From Acidimicrobilacustris europaeus (lineage in GTDB: Bacteria; Actinomycetota; Acidimicrobiia; Acidimicrobiales; Acidimicrobilacustridaceae), in contig OZ239146.1 of NCBI GenBank assembly GCA_965194515.1, positions 1,426,001 through 1,490,000 of the forward strand: a stretch of DNA of 64,000 nucleotides, in the 5' to 3' direction. Shown here one piece after another: positions 1-8,740 of this stretch. The notes beneath the pieces were generated by a model. The model did no database searches. It worked only from the letters and a program-made list of their open reading frames with translations, and was not told the DNA's origin. Both the position numbers and the translations under genes were made by a program. Each line of letters opens with the position of its first letter. Position 1 is the first letter of the stretch.

Positions 1-313
1 CCAAGTACGGGGCCGAGTTGCCTTCGGCGTCGTAGGCCGTCAACGGATCGAATACCGCGTTACCGATCATGTAGCCAGAGATTGCCCAACGGTTGCTGGC
101 TGGGTTGAAACCATCGGTTTCAGCTTCAACCGCGAACTTGATCGAGCCACCAGACTTGGGTGGCCCTGATGCCTTGATCGTTACATCAGTGGTCTTGCCG
201 CCTGAGTCCGAGCCATTTGAGCTCGATCCACCGCACGCCGACGCAATCAGGCCAACGGCCATGACTGCTGCGACTACCGGTGCCCAGCGGCGGAATCCCG
301 CACGCTTCTCCAT
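1..313 (-). CDS. Family 5 solute-binding lipoprotein of an ABC transporter (partial)
   Basis: This is the N-terminal 104 codons of a gene that continues beyond the left edge. It starts at an ATG at 313, preceded by a strong AAGGAGG ribosome site. Residues 1-26 form a lipoprotein signal: charged MEKR, a hydrophobic stretch, then a lipobox ending in Cys (LIASAC). A Ser/Gly-rich linker follows, then the mature start with ETDGFNP and a run ending NAVFDPLTAYD, which is typical of family 5 (peptide/nickel/opine) binding proteins. Such proteins deliver peptides or similar solutes to an ABC permease on the outer face of the membrane. The substrate cannot be told from this fragment, and the permease genes would lie outside the window. 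Confidence 0.85.
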   Translation of the reverse strand, partial: MEKRAGFRRWAPVVAAVMAVGLIASACGGSSSNGSDSGGKTTDVTIKASGPPKSGGSIKFAVEAETDGFNPASNRWAISGYMIGNAVFDPLTAYDAEGNSAPYL

Positions 314-476
314 AATTACTGCCTCCTTCGGCCACAGCCGACGGTTTGGTTCAGGGGACCCCACGGAACCCTGCGGTCGGCGGAACCTTAGACGTGACCC
401 GGGGCACATGCGAGGGCAAAGGCCGATTTTCCGCAGCGGGCCCGAATCGCTCGGCCGAAGCGCAAGCCCGACCAGT

Positions 477-2354
477 TCAGGAGAAGGAGTCTCCGCCTTG
501 GGTTGGGGGATCGATTGCGCGTACCGGGTGGCCGTGGTCGTGATCGTGGTCATGAGCGAGATGGGTATGAACGTGATCCATGATTGGTGCCTCGAGAAGA
601 ACTTCGCCACGTTGCTCAGAGGTTGACCATGACGCATCGATTGCGCTGCAGGTCAGGGTGAAGGATCGATCACCTTCCACTTCCCACAGCAGTGCTGGTC
701 GTGCACCGTGCCAGCGCAACGCGAAGGACAACGAACCGCCGATGGTCGGCAAGCGGTGAACCGCAATCGGCTGCCCTAGCCATTCCTCTCCGAAACTGGG
801 AAGCAGGTCAATGGTTGAGCCATCGTCGTTCACGACAATTGATCGAACATTGCGCAGGAACGCCGCAGTTCGGGCCGGATCGTGCGCGTCCGTTGCACTT
901 GACCAAGTCCACAGGGGTTCACCTTCGAGCAGGTCGCTTCGGAGCTGACCGGTTGCGTTAGCGAGTCGAGCGCCATCACCAGGACCATCTGCGGCGATCG
1001 AACGCCGGGCCATCTCTTCTGTCAGTGAATCAAGGTGAAGTCGAACTGCCTGCGCTGCGTCGGGCTGACCGACGGCATCGAGCAACAGAACCGCCGAGCT
1101 GTATGCGCGTGCAGTCCAGCGTGCGTCGTAAGCGCGTCGATCCTCATCGGCGAGCCAATCGGGGCCCACCCCAACTCCGAAGAACGATCGAGACGGACGA
1201 AGGCGACTCCCCCGCTGCCGTTTCGACGACCAATGCACTGCCGATGCCACACGCTCGACGAGTGCCTCGTCAAACGCAGTGTTCGCCGTTAGGGCAATGT
1301 GACGTTCAACGGCAACGACCCAACTCGCCGTCGCGTCAAGACGTGAACCATTGAGCGAACCGTCTGCACCTTGAAGATCTATAGCGGCAAGAAGCAGTCG
1401 CTCGGCTTCTGCCGACAAACCCTGCTCATCAAGCGCCATTATGAGTTCTGAACGTTCGACACCATCTACTGGTACCCCGGGCCAGCGCAACGGATCATCG
1501 TTGGCCGCATGCACAAGCAGGTGCGAGCGCGCCGCATCGATTGCTTCTTCGGTTTCAATCTGTCGTTCCGGAAAATCAAACCGCGGGGCGCGTGCGAGTT
1601 GTGCTTTCCATCCTGCGACAACTCGCTCGTGAGGCGGAAGGGTCGAGACATCGATTCGAGCGAGATCACTCGGGCCGACAACGCGACGCATTGGAAGAAC
1701 GACTCGCAGCGTTGCTGTATGCGGGAGTGGGAAAACAAACCCCACAGTCACCGAACCTGACGTCGATGAGACTCCGCCTTGGGGGAATTCGGGAACCGCG
1801 TCTCCCGCAACGGTCACTTCTTGGGCAGAACGCCCGCCGACAGCAATGCCGTAGCGCGACGGTTGCCGGGAGAACAGTGCGGCTCCGTCACCGTTCACGA
1901 CGACGACGCCGTCGACGACATCGATCACCGCCGAGGCATTAGATGTCCCCGACAGAGCGATCGCAACTGCGACAGGGATCTTCGTCGCATTATGGAAATC
2001 AACGACCAAAACTGGCAGACCAGTCGTTCCGTCTACGGCGCTCCACGCGCGCTGTTCGATCTCGCCACCGGGAAGCCGTAATCCACTGAGAACAACTGGG
2101 GTGGCTTCGACAAGCGACTGGCGAACATGTGCACCGCTTGAGGCCACATGCCAACGATCCTCAGCACCAACCCACCAATCGAGTGACCACGCGCCGCTTT
2201 CGGGCGTAATGACCCCGCGCCGGCTGATTGCCGCTCGACCTCCGGCCCCGATGGTTCCCAAAAGGACCCACGACTCTTCGGCCAATTGATCGTCAGAGGT
2301 TTGGTTCACAACGACACTTTCCATCGGCGGCGACGCTACCCCCGACGGAAGCAC
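477..2354 (-). CDS. Unrecognised large protein, possible alpha/alpha-toroid glycosidase-like fold, His-rich tail
   Basis: I do not recognise a named family. The 625-residue product has a beta-rich first part (about 30-240), a helical middle (about 265-480) with repeated helix-pair character and Trp/Arg-rich segments, and a C-terminal beta part (LLPSFGEEWLGQP, then TIGGSLSFALRWHG). This order resembles six-hairpin glycosidases and glucan-trimming enzymes, but that is inference and no catalytic acid pair can be assigned. The last about 35 residues include HVHTHLAHDHDHDHGH, a probable metal-binding tail. No signal peptide is visible. The start is uncertain: a GTG at 2354, or an ATG ten codons later at 2324. 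The gene points toward the binding-protein gene, 163 bases away. Confidence 0.6.
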   Translation of the reverse strand: MLPSGVASPPMESVVVNQTSDDQLAEESWVLLGTIGAGGRAAISRRGVITPESGAWSLDWWVGAEDRWHVASSGAHVRQSLVEATPVVLSGLRLPGGEIEQRAWSAVDGTTGLPVLVVDFHNATKIPVAVAIALSGTSNASAVIDVVDGVVVVNGDGAALFSRQPSRYGIAVGGRSAQEVTVAGDAVPEFPQGGVSSTSGSVTVGFVFPLPHTATLRVVLPMRRVVGPSDLARIDVSTLPPHERVVAGWKAQLARAPRFDFPERQIETEEAIDAARSHLLVHAANDDPLRWPGVPVDGVERSELIMALDEQGLSAEAERLLLAAIDLQGADGSLNGSRLDATASWVVAVERHIALTANTAFDEALVERVASAVHWSSKRQRGSRLRPSRSFFGVGVGPDWLADEDRRAYDARWTARAYSSAVLLLDAVGQPDAAQAVRLHLDSLTEEMARRSIAADGPGDGARLANATGQLRSDLLEGEPLWTWSSATDAHDPARTAAFLRNVRSIVVNDDGSTIDLLPSFGEEWLGQPIAVHRLPTIGGSLSFALRWHGARPALLWEVEGDRSFTLTCSAIDASWSTSEQRGEVLLEAPIMDHVHTHLAHDHDHDHGHPVRAIDPPTQGGDSFS

Positions 2355-2432
2355 CCCTCTTCATTATGGCGACAGGTTCGTAACAATTCAACGGCTAGGA
2401 GTGATGCAACTCACGCGACCTACACTCCGGCG

Positions 2433-3017
2433 GTGTCCGTATCGGAGTCCACACGAGCTGTGCTCATACCCGTCAAGGCGTTCTCCGATGCAAAAGCGCG
2501 CCTCGCCGATGCCCTCGATCCCGCGGAACGAGCAGCCCTCTCCGAATCAATGGCAACGACGGTGGTGCGCGCTGCTGCACCACTCGCCGTTTGGATCGTC
2601 TGCGACGACACCGCAGTTGCCGAATGGGCAACTCGTCTCGGCGCCAACGTTCTATGGAAGCCAGGACGCGGACTCAATGGCGCAGTGAACGAAGGTGTCG
2701 CCGATCTTGCCCATCTCGACATCGACACAGTCATCGTCGCTCACGCCGACCTCCCCCACGCCGAACATCTCGAATGGTTGGCCGACGTCGATGGCGTCAC
2801 CCTTGTTCCTGATCGACATGGCGACGGAACCAACGTCATCGTGATCCCCACCGACAGCGGTTTCGTCTTTTCCTACGGACCTGCTTCATTTGCCCGCCAC
2901 CATGCAGAGGCGCAACGGCTTGGCCTCGACGTGCGCGTGATTCACAATGAGCGACTGGCATGGGACGTTGACCGACCCGATGATCTAACGCCCCCGAAGT
3001 GGGCGGACCAACCATGA
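2433..3017 (+). CDS. cofC: 2-phospho-L-lactate / phosphoenolpyruvate guanylyltransferase (F420 biosynthesis)
   Basis: CofC (FbiD in mycobacteria) uses GTP to activate 2-phospholactate or phosphoenolpyruvate, giving the precursor joined to Fo in coenzyme F420 synthesis. It acts in the cytosol. The 194-residue product fits the family length. Visible features are the nucleotide-binding start PVKAFSDAKARL (residues 13-24), HADLPHA near 103-109 as the metal/substrate loop, and PDRHGDGTNV near 125-134. The GTG at 2433 was chosen because the conserved region begins ten residues later; the frame is open further upstream without homology. Its TGA overlaps the next ATG (ATGA), so it is translationally coupled to the PIG-L deacetylase. 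An F420-dependent lifestyle fits the LLM oxidoreductase at 22373. Confidence 0.88.
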   Translation: MSVSESTRAVLIPVKAFSDAKARLADALDPAERAALSESMATTVVRAAAPLAVWIVCDDTAVAEWATRLGANVLWKPGRGLNGAVNEGVADLAHLDIDTVIVAHADLPHAEHLEWLADVDGVTLVPDRHGDGTNVIVIPTDSGFVFSYGPASFARHHAEAQRLGLDVRVIHNERLAWDVDRPDDLTPPKWADQP

Positions 3018-3793
3018 ACAACCAACTACCGCCGCTTCCCATCGGAGACCTTCCAAACGGACCGATGACTTCTCGTGACCTTCCGACTCCGTCGCGCGCG
3101 CTCGTCATCGTTGCCCATCCCGACGATGCCGAATTTCAGTGTGGCGGCACTCTCGCCAAATGGGCCGCTGCTGGTTGTGTCATCAATCATCTCGTTCTGA
3201 CCGACGGGGCCAAAGGAACATGGGATCCCAACCAGAACTCCGAAGAACTCGTTGAACTGCGCCGAGCCGAACAAATGGAAGCTGCCCGTCGGCTTGGATC
3301 TACGGGCAAGGTCGTCATGCTCGGCCATGTCGACGGCGAGCTCCAGCCGACACTTCACATTCGCGATCAAGTTGCCTACTGGATTCGCTCGACACAACCC
3401 GATGTCGTTCTCGCTCATGATCCATGGAAGCGATACCGGCTCCATCCTGATCATCGCAATGCCGGATGGCTCGCCCTGGACGGCATCGTCGCCGCTCGAG
3501 ATCCTCACTATTTCAACCACCACGGTCTTGAGATTCACCGCCCCGATTGCGCCCTCTTGTTTGAAGCCGACGAGCCAGATCACGTCGAAGACATCAGTGA
3601 CTTTGTCGACACGAAGGTTGAAGCGCTCTTGGCACACACGAGCCAATTCGTCACAACTCACGCCATTCCACCCGGTGACGACGGAACCTTTGCCACGGTG
3701 TTTGGCGAACGGATCCGAGACCATGCTGCTGCCGTCGGTGCTGCGACAAACGTGTCTCGCGGAGAAATCTTCAAACTGCTGAATCATCTCTGA
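3014..3793 (+). CDS. PIG-L/LmbE family zinc N-deacetylase
   Basis: Members of this family remove N-acetyl groups from sugars such as GlcNAc-inositol (MshB, mycothiol synthesis), GlcNAc-malate (BshB) or lipid-linked GlcNAc, or cleave thiol conjugates (Mca). The 259-residue product carries the signature AHPDDAE near residues 35-41, which supplies zinc ligands and the catalytic Asp, and the second motif LHPDHRNAG, which supplies the third zinc His. The AHPDDAE form is closer to generic LmbE/BshB proteins than to MshB, so the substrate is left open. The ATG at 3014 gives an ATGA overlap with cofC; an upstream GTG at 2999 is less likely. The two genes form one unit. Confidence 0.85.
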   Translation: MNNQLPPLPIGDLPNGPMTSRDLPTPSRALVIVAHPDDAEFQCGGTLAKWAAAGCVINHLVLTDGAKGTWDPNQNSEELVELRRAEQMEAARRLGSTGKVVMLGHVDGELQPTLHIRDQVAYWIRSTQPDVVLAHDPWKRYRLHPDHRNAGWLALDGIVAARDPHYFNHHGLEIHRPDCALLFEADEPDHVEDISDFVDTKVEALLAHTSQFVTTHAIPPGDDGTFATVFGERIRDHAAAVGAATNVSRGEIFKLLNHL

Positions 3794-3795
3794 GA

Positions 3796-3835
3796 CGGTC
3801 TGACCCGGTCTGAGCTGGTCTGACTCATCGTCAGA
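3796..3835 (+). repeat. Three GGTCTGA direct repeats at 10-bp spacing, plus small hairpin
   Basis: Just after the deacetylase stop, CGGTCTGAC, CGGTCTGAG and TGGTCTGAC begin at 3796, 3806 and 3816, an exact 10-base period. The last copy also forms the left arm of a 6-bp hairpin (TCTGAC 3819-3824, GTCAGA 3830-3835, loop TCATC). There is no T-tract. It could be a protein-binding site on one face of the helix, or a chance duplication. Function is unknown. Confidence 0.5.
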
Positions 3836-3888
3836 AGACGTCCCTCCATGACGACTCTGTGAACGGAAGACGAACTCCACCCAAGCAT

Positions 3889-3911
3889 CCGCGCGTGAAC
3901 CCGACGCGCGG
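3889..3911 (+). terminator. GC-rich hairpin, possible terminator of cofC/PIG-L
   Basis: An 8-bp perfect stem (CCGCGCGT at 3889-3896, ACGCGCGG at 3904-3911) with a 7-base loop lies between the PIG-L gene and the PIN-PhoH gene. It is followed only by TGTTGG rather than a T-run, so it would be a weak intrinsic terminator at best. The rest of the 244-base gap holds the repeat at 3796 and the GGAGGAGG ribosome site of the next gene. Confidence 0.35.
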
Positions 3912-4037
3912 TGTTGGATGACGGAGTCGCAGCAACCGCACCTCCGGGAGACCAGTGACCACCACGCAGGCCGTGTCGTCCAACTCGTCCGAACGATCGC
4001 AGGGATTCAACCCCGATCATGTCGCCGGAGGAGGTCG

Positions 4038-5342
4038 ATGACTCCCGTGAGCAAGCGCATTTATGTTCTCGATACGTCAGTACTTCTCGCCGACCCGAAA
4101 TCGATGACTCGCTTCGAAGAACACGATGTCGTACTTCCCGTCGTGGTCGTGCTGGAACTCGAATCGAAGCGCAACCACCCCGAACTCGGTTGGTCCGCTC
4201 GTCAAGCGTTACGCCAACTTGAACATTGGCGCGTCAAACACGGGAACCTCACCAGCGCATTTTCTGTGAACGAGGTAGGCGGAACCCTGCGCGTCGAAAT
4301 CAATCACCAAGACCTCAGTGCCCTTCCCCCTTCCTTGGCAGGCGATAGCAACGATCACCGGATTCTTGCGGTGGCTCAAAATCTGTCGATCGAAGGCAAT
4401 GACGTCACCGTCGTCACGAAAGATCTTCCCCTTCGACTGAAGGCTTCGATTGTTGGCCTCGCCGCAGATGAATATCGCAATGAACTCGCACGTGATGACA
4501 GCTGGACAGGCATTGTCGAACTTGAATGTGACAGATCCGCGATCGACGAGTTGTTCGATCATGGTTCCATCGACGATGAACGAGCGCGCAATCTTCCCTG
4601 CAACACAGGCGTTGTCATGCACGCTGGATCTCAATCAGCATTGGCCCGAATCCATCCCGACAAATCGCTGCATCTTGTTCGTCGTGACGGACAACTCTTC
4701 GATGTCCGCGGCCGTTCTGCCGAACAGCGCATTGCAATCGACCTTCTGGCCGATTCTTCGATTGGCATCGTTTCCCTTGGAGGTCCTGCAGGAACGGGAA
4801 AGAGCGTGTTAGCTCTCGCCGCCGGTCTCGAATCAGTGCTTGAACAGCGCAGCCATAAACGCGTCGTGGTTTTCCGCCCGCTCTACGCCGTCGGCGGCCA
4901 AGACCTCGGTTATCTCCCTGGTTCCGAATTCGAAAAGATGAGTCCATGGGCTGCGGCCGTGCTGGATGGGCTTGAAGCAATTACCGGGCCAGAAATCATC
5001 GACGAAGTCATCCACCGTGAACTCCTTGAAGTTCTTCCGCTTACACACATCCGCGGACGGAGCCTCACCGACACCTTTGTCATCATCGACGAAGCACAAA
5101 ACCTTGAGCGCCCAGTCCTGCTCACCGCTCTTAGCCGCCTCGGCGAGGGAAGTCGAGTGGTTCTCACCCATGACGTTGCCCAGCGCGACAACTTGCACGT
5201 TGGTCGCCACGACGGAATCATCCCCGTCATCGAAGCGCTACGAGGCCACCCAATCTTTGGACATGTCACGCTGACCCGATCAGAGCGCAGCGAGATAGCA
5301 GCGGTCGTCACCGAACTGCTCGACGGACCTTTGGAATCCTGA
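4038..5342 (+). CDS. PIN-PhoH fusion protein (PhoH2-type RNA helicase/nuclease)
   Basis: The 434-residue protein joins an N-terminal PIN nuclease domain to a PhoH ATPase. The PIN part (about 1-145) shows the acidic residues expected for metal binding: D12 in YVLDTSVLL, E40, D103/D106 in GDSNDHRIL and D129 in VTKDLPLR. The PhoH part has Walker A GGPAGTGKS at 248-256, Walker B FVIIDEAQN, and an SR(L)GEGSR sensor segment. Known PhoH2 proteins unwind and cut RNA using ATP. The ATG at 4038 was chosen because GGAGGAGG lies just before it; the open frame upstream lacks similarity. The exonuclease gene follows almost at once, so the two may be co-transcribed. Confidence 0.9.
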   Translation: MTPVSKRIYVLDTSVLLADPKSMTRFEEHDVVLPVVVVLELESKRNHPELGWSARQALRQLEHWRVKHGNLTSAFSVNEVGGTLRVEINHQDLSALPPSLAGDSNDHRILAVAQNLSIEGNDVTVVTKDLPLRLKASIVGLAADEYRNELARDDSWTGIVELECDRSAIDELFDHGSIDDERARNLPCNTGVVMHAGSQSALARIHPDKSLHLVRRDGQLFDVRGRSAEQRIAIDLLADSSIGIVSLGGPAGTGKSVLALAAGLESVLEQRSHKRVVVFRPLYAVGGQDLGYLPGSEFEKMSPWAAAVLDGLEAITGPEIIDEVIHRELLEVLPLTHIRGRSLTDTFVIIDEAQNLERPVLLTALSRLGEGSRVVLTHDVAQRDNLHVGRHDGIIPVIEALRGHPIFGHVTLTRSERSEIAAVVTELLDGPLES

Positions 5343-5344
5343 AT

Positions 5345-6004
5345 TTGGATATCGCCGTACTGCGGCGACCCCAACTGTCGGACTCACCATCTAGCGTGCA
5401 GTCCGTGAGCTCATCGATTTCCCCATTCCCAAGCGTCAACGTGCGCGAGTGGTCGACTCAGCCGCCATCGCTTCCGTTTGCGGTCCTCGATGTCGAAACA
5501 ACAGGGCTTAGTCCAGCAAAAGACCGAATCATCGAAATCGCTGTTGTCCGATGCGCCCCCGATGGTTCATTTCTCGACGAGTGGTCAACGCTTGTCAACC
5601 CAGGTCGCGACCCAGGCCCCACGCACATTCACGGCATCACTGCGTCCGACCTCGAGGGCGCTCCCTCTTTCGAAGACATCGCCGAGGAACTTCGCGAGCG
5701 GCTTGCCGGTTCGATGGTCGCGGCACACAACCTTTCGTTCGATGCTGGTTTCCTCGCCGCTGAATTTCAACGTGCAGGTTCGACGACCCCAGATCAGCCC
5801 GCAGTGTGCACGCTGCAACTTGCTCGCCATGTGCTCAAGGGAAACGAGGGGTACTCGCTTGCAGCATGCGCAGCAGCATTAGGCATCGACCACCCAAATG
5901 CCCATCGCGCCCTCGCCGACACTCGCGTGACTGCGTCAGTGCTGGCCGCCATGATCACTCTCCTGCATCCCCCTTCTGATCAAGACGCACTCCCCTTCGG
6001 ATAA
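5345..6004 (+). CDS. DnaQ-like 3'-5' exonuclease (DEDDh family)
   Basis: The product resembles the epsilon proofreading subunit of DNA polymerase III and related stand-alone DEDDh exonucleases. All three motifs are visible: ExoI in VLDVETTGL, ExoII in AAHNLSFDAGF, and ExoIII HRALADTRVT with the catalytic His and Asp. It is a single-domain protein without the GIY-YIG or helicase partners seen in some actinobacterial relatives. The start is uncertain: TTG 5345, GTG 5396 or GTG 5405. The conserved fold begins about residue 40 of the longest form, so a shorter start is likely. It lies 2 bases after the PIN-PhoH stop, which suggests co-transcription of two nucleic-acid processing enzymes. Confidence 0.85.
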   Translation: MDIAVLRRPQLSDSPSSVQSVSSSISPFPSVNVREWSTQPPSLPFAVLDVETTGLSPAKDRIIEIAVVRCAPDGSFLDEWSTLVNPGRDPGPTHIHGITASDLEGAPSFEDIAEELRERLAGSMVAAHNLSFDAGFLAAEFQRAGSTTPDQPAVCTLQLARHVLKGNEGYSLAACAAALGIDHPNAHRALADTRVTASVLAAMITLLHPPSDQDALPFG

Positions 6005-6114
6005 TCAGGCCAACAAGCACTTCCATCTGCGTGCGCTCGTTGCGAGGCTCATGCCTGGGATTGCGATCACCCGGAACCGATCGCCGCTGTCCACCGACGC
6101 GGAGAGTTGTTCCC

Positions 6115-6909
6115 ATGTCCACCACCCACATCGACCTTGAATCATTGGTCGACCATTTATTGCGCCGTTCGTTTGATCAACCAATGTTTCTCACGTTCGA
6201 CGACACATGCCTTGTTGCGCAGGTCCCATTGAATGCCGACGATCCCGTGCCATCACTTTTCTGCCGCACCGTCGATACCCACATTTCTGCCGTTGGCATT
6301 TACGCGCCTGCGACATTGTCTGGGTCCATCGATACGTCAATTGTCTCGGCCGATCAAACAGTTGTGCACATCGTCCACCGGAGCGGAAACGCGCTCACGG
6401 CGCTCTCTCAACTGGAGTCAGTACGAACGTTCGGGCCAACCACAGAGCCGCAACACGGTCGAGTCCCCGATGCTTGCCGTCGCATTCTTGGCCTCGCCAC
6501 CGCACCGCCAACCGACTCAATGACCGACTTCGTGATCGCCGCATGGCTTGAAGTCATTTCCAGAGTTGCACTCCAACACCCCGGGATCACCTGGTCCGAC
6601 ATCGTCGCGTTGCACCCTGCATGCAACAGCATCGATAAAGCGGCAACACCAACTGCAATTGCACAGGCAACCCAAGCCCTCGGACACTCGCTCGACTGGG
6701 AGCGATTTCGCAGGGTGATAACCGCAGTCGGAGGTTTTCCCTTTGGTGACTCAGGAAAGAAAACCGCTGCATGGATGGACACCGGCATGTTCTCGCGGTG
6801 GGCGATGGATTCACTCCCCTCACGCTCAGATGCCTTCGATCTCCTCGACGCTGCTCTCGGACCAGCAACCTTCGACCGCCTTTGGGCAACAATTCGTTTC
6901 TGCGAATAG
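6115..6909 (+). CDS. Conserved hypothetical protein
   Basis: A 264-residue protein that I cannot assign. The start at ATG 6115 is supported by GGAGAG about ten bases upstream; the frame extends upstream to 6031 without better support. The sequence is soluble, with no signal peptide or membrane segment. The C-terminal half is rich in helices and Trp (WAMDSLPSRSDAFDLLDAALG). It is Thr/Asp/Ala-rich like its neighbours and shows no sign of recent transfer. It sits alone between the exonuclease gene and the amidohydrolase gene, so context gives no functional hint. Confidence 0.6.
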   Translation: MSTTHIDLESLVDHLLRRSFDQPMFLTFDDTCLVAQVPLNADDPVPSLFCRTVDTHISAVGIYAPATLSGSIDTSIVSADQTVVHIVHRSGNALTALSQLESVRTFGPTTEPQHGRVPDACRRILGLATAPPTDSMTDFVIAAWLEVISRVALQHPGITWSDIVALHPACNSIDKAATPTAIAQATQALGHSLDWERFRRVITAVGGFPFGDSGKKTAAWMDTGMFSRWAMDSLPSRSDAFDLLDAALGPATFDRLWATIRFCE

Positions 6910-7020
6910 GTCACCACTCAGTCGGTACTTGGGAGACGGTGCACGGCTTGAGTGATCCGATCGATACATCGACAAAGGGGCGACCGAGACCCGTGCCCCT
7001 GCACCGGTAGATTCATTGGT

Positions 7021-8577
7021 GTGTCCAACGATTCCCCCAGTCTCGGGTCCTCCATTAATCGTCGGCACTTTCTTGTCTTAGGTGGCGCTGGGATCGTCGC
7101 GGCAGCAGCCGTCGCCACCGGCTGTTCAACAGGATCGGGTTCATCGACGGTCAAAGTCAAAGAACCAAAACAGATCGCACCGCCAAAGTTGGACGCGTCC
7201 TACCAGCCTCCACCCTCTTCGATGCTCTTCGATACCGCGATCACCGGCGGTCGTGTCATGGACCCGGCAACTGGTTACGACGCCATCGCCAACGTCGGTC
7301 TCATCGACAACCGCATCGCCCTTATTACGACCGATGACATCAATGGCAAAACAACAATTGACGCCAGCAACTTGGTTGTCGCCCCTGGTTTTATTGATGT
7401 GCTTTCGTACGAACCCAACTCGTATGGCGTTTGGTACAAGCTCGGCGACGGCGTCACGACGAACCTCGGCATGCACGGGATCAAGACACCTGTCGACGCA
7501 AAAGGTTTCTTCTCGAACTACACAGGGAAGAACGCACCACCAATCAACTTCGGTGGCGCCTTTTCTGATCAGTGGTACCGAGACTCCATCGGCGTGAAAT
7601 CAGTAGCGACCCCTACGCAACTTTCTCGCTTGAGCGAAGATCTCAACAAACAACTCGATGCCGGGTGGATCGGTCTTTCGATCGACCCCGAATACGCACC
7701 ATCAATCAACTTCAACGAATACACGGCGCTCGCTCAAGTTGCCAAGCAAGCGGAAATGCCCTTGTTCACACATATCCGTTATTCCTCGCCTGGACCCGCG
7801 GGAAAGAGCTCCCTCGACGCGATTGACGAAGTGCTGAATGTCGCTCGACAAACTGGCGTCTCGTTGCATGTCGATCACATTCCCTCGATGGCAACACATG
7901 TGATGCCTGAAGCCATTGCGAAAATCGATGCTGCCCGCAGCGAGGGTCTCGATGTCACCGGATGCTTCTACCCCTACACGTTCTGGGGCACCTATCTCGG
8001 ATCTGCCCGCTTCGCTGGCGACTGGCAGTCGAGATTCCGCATCTCCTACAACGACCTTCAACTCGCAGGCTCGTCCGAACGCCTCACGCCCGAATCGTTC
8101 AAGAAATATCAAGCACAAAACAAACTCGTGGTCGCCTATGCGATACCGCAAGAGGACGTCAATGCCGCGCTTAGCGCGCCATGGTCGCTGGTTGGCTCCG
8201 ACGCGATCCCTGAGTCGTCGAACAACAACCATCCCCGCGGTGCCGGTTGTTTCTCTCGCCTCCTCGGACCATATGTGCGCGATATGGGTGCGCTTTCGCT
8301 GATGGACGCACTTGCAAAGTGCACGATCCTTCCCGCCAAGCGCCTTGATACCCGCGTCCCGATGCTCGCCCGCAAGGGTCGACTCCAAATGGACGCAGAT
8401 GCCGACATCACCATTTTTGATCCTGCAACGATCGCCGATACATCAACCGTCGAGAAGCCGGCGCAGATGTCTCAGGGCATTTCCTATGTGCTCGTTGCCG
8501 GGGCCATCGCCAAAGACCCGAACGGCGTCAAGCGCGACAGCCGCGGAGGCCGAGCCATCACTGGTCAACCCGCTTAG
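7021..8577 (+). CDS. D-aminoacylase-like amidohydrolase, exported Tat lipoprotein, first metal motif lost
   Basis: The 518-residue product begins with a twin-arginine signal (NRRHFLVLGG at 13-22) and a lipobox Cys at 35, so it is probably exported folded and lipid-anchored. The rest follows the N-acyl-D-amino-acid deacylase branch of amidohydrolases: ITGGRVMDPATG, APGFIDV, GVTT, FYPYTFWG, VGSDAIP, a conserved HPRGAGCFSRLLG block and the C-terminal beta-sandwich DADITIFDPATIAD. The expected HxH after FIDV is instead LSY (128-130), and the next ligand Cys in GNCG reads GMHG. Later candidates remain (HVDHIPS, SDAIP). It may bind metal differently, or be a binding protein derived from an enzyme. 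GTG 7021 was chosen because the Tat motif follows closely. Confidence 0.78.
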   Translation: MSNDSPSLGSSINRRHFLVLGGAGIVAAAAVATGCSTGSGSSTVKVKEPKQIAPPKLDASYQPPPSSMLFDTAITGGRVMDPATGYDAIANVGLIDNRIALITTDDINGKTTIDASNLVVAPGFIDVLSYEPNSYGVWYKLGDGVTTNLGMHGIKTPVDAKGFFSNYTGKNAPPINFGGAFSDQWYRDSIGVKSVATPTQLSRLSEDLNKQLDAGWIGLSIDPEYAPSINFNEYTALAQVAKQAEMPLFTHIRYSSPGPAGKSSLDAIDEVLNVARQTGVSLHVDHIPSMATHVMPEAIAKIDAARSEGLDVTGCFYPYTFWGTYLGSARFAGDWQSRFRISYNDLQLAGSSERLTPESFKKYQAQNKLVVAYAIPQEDVNAALSAPWSLVGSDAIPESSNNNHPRGAGCFSRLLGPYVRDMGALSLMDALAKCTILPAKRLDTRVPMLARKGRLQMDADADITIFDPATIADTSTVEKPAQMSQGISYVLVAGAIAKDPNGVKRDSRGGRAITGQPA

Positions 8578-8675
8578 TTGAGCCGACCAACACTCGTTCG
8601 CTGAGTACTCGTCCGGAGAACGGGGACTTTGCGTTCATCTGCCGTTCATCTTGTTATGGCTCATGGGCTATTGTA

Positions 8676-8698
8676 CGAAGAACATCTATTCTTCTTCG
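8676..8698 (+). promoter_or_regulatory. Palindromic candidate operator upstream of the double TetR gene
   Basis: CGAAGAA at 8676-8682 and TTCTTCG at 8692-8698 are perfect inverted repeats separated by nine bases. A 23-bp palindrome of this kind is typical of TetR-family operators. It lies 42 bases before the ATG of a TetR-type gene at 8741, so self-regulation is the simple reading. Binding is inferred, not shown. Confidence 0.5.
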
Positions 8699-8740
8699 AA
8701 ACAGGGCGCACTTCTGCCCGTTAGCAATTGGGGTTCAGCC

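Noticed and set aside
3026..3880. 284-codon open frame on the minus strand
   Set aside because: Antisense to the PIG-L gene, which has clear zinc motifs; no domain is seen in the reverse reading.
7702..8388. 228-codon open frame on the minus strand
   Set aside because: Antisense to the amidohydrolase-like gene; no supporting start site or family.
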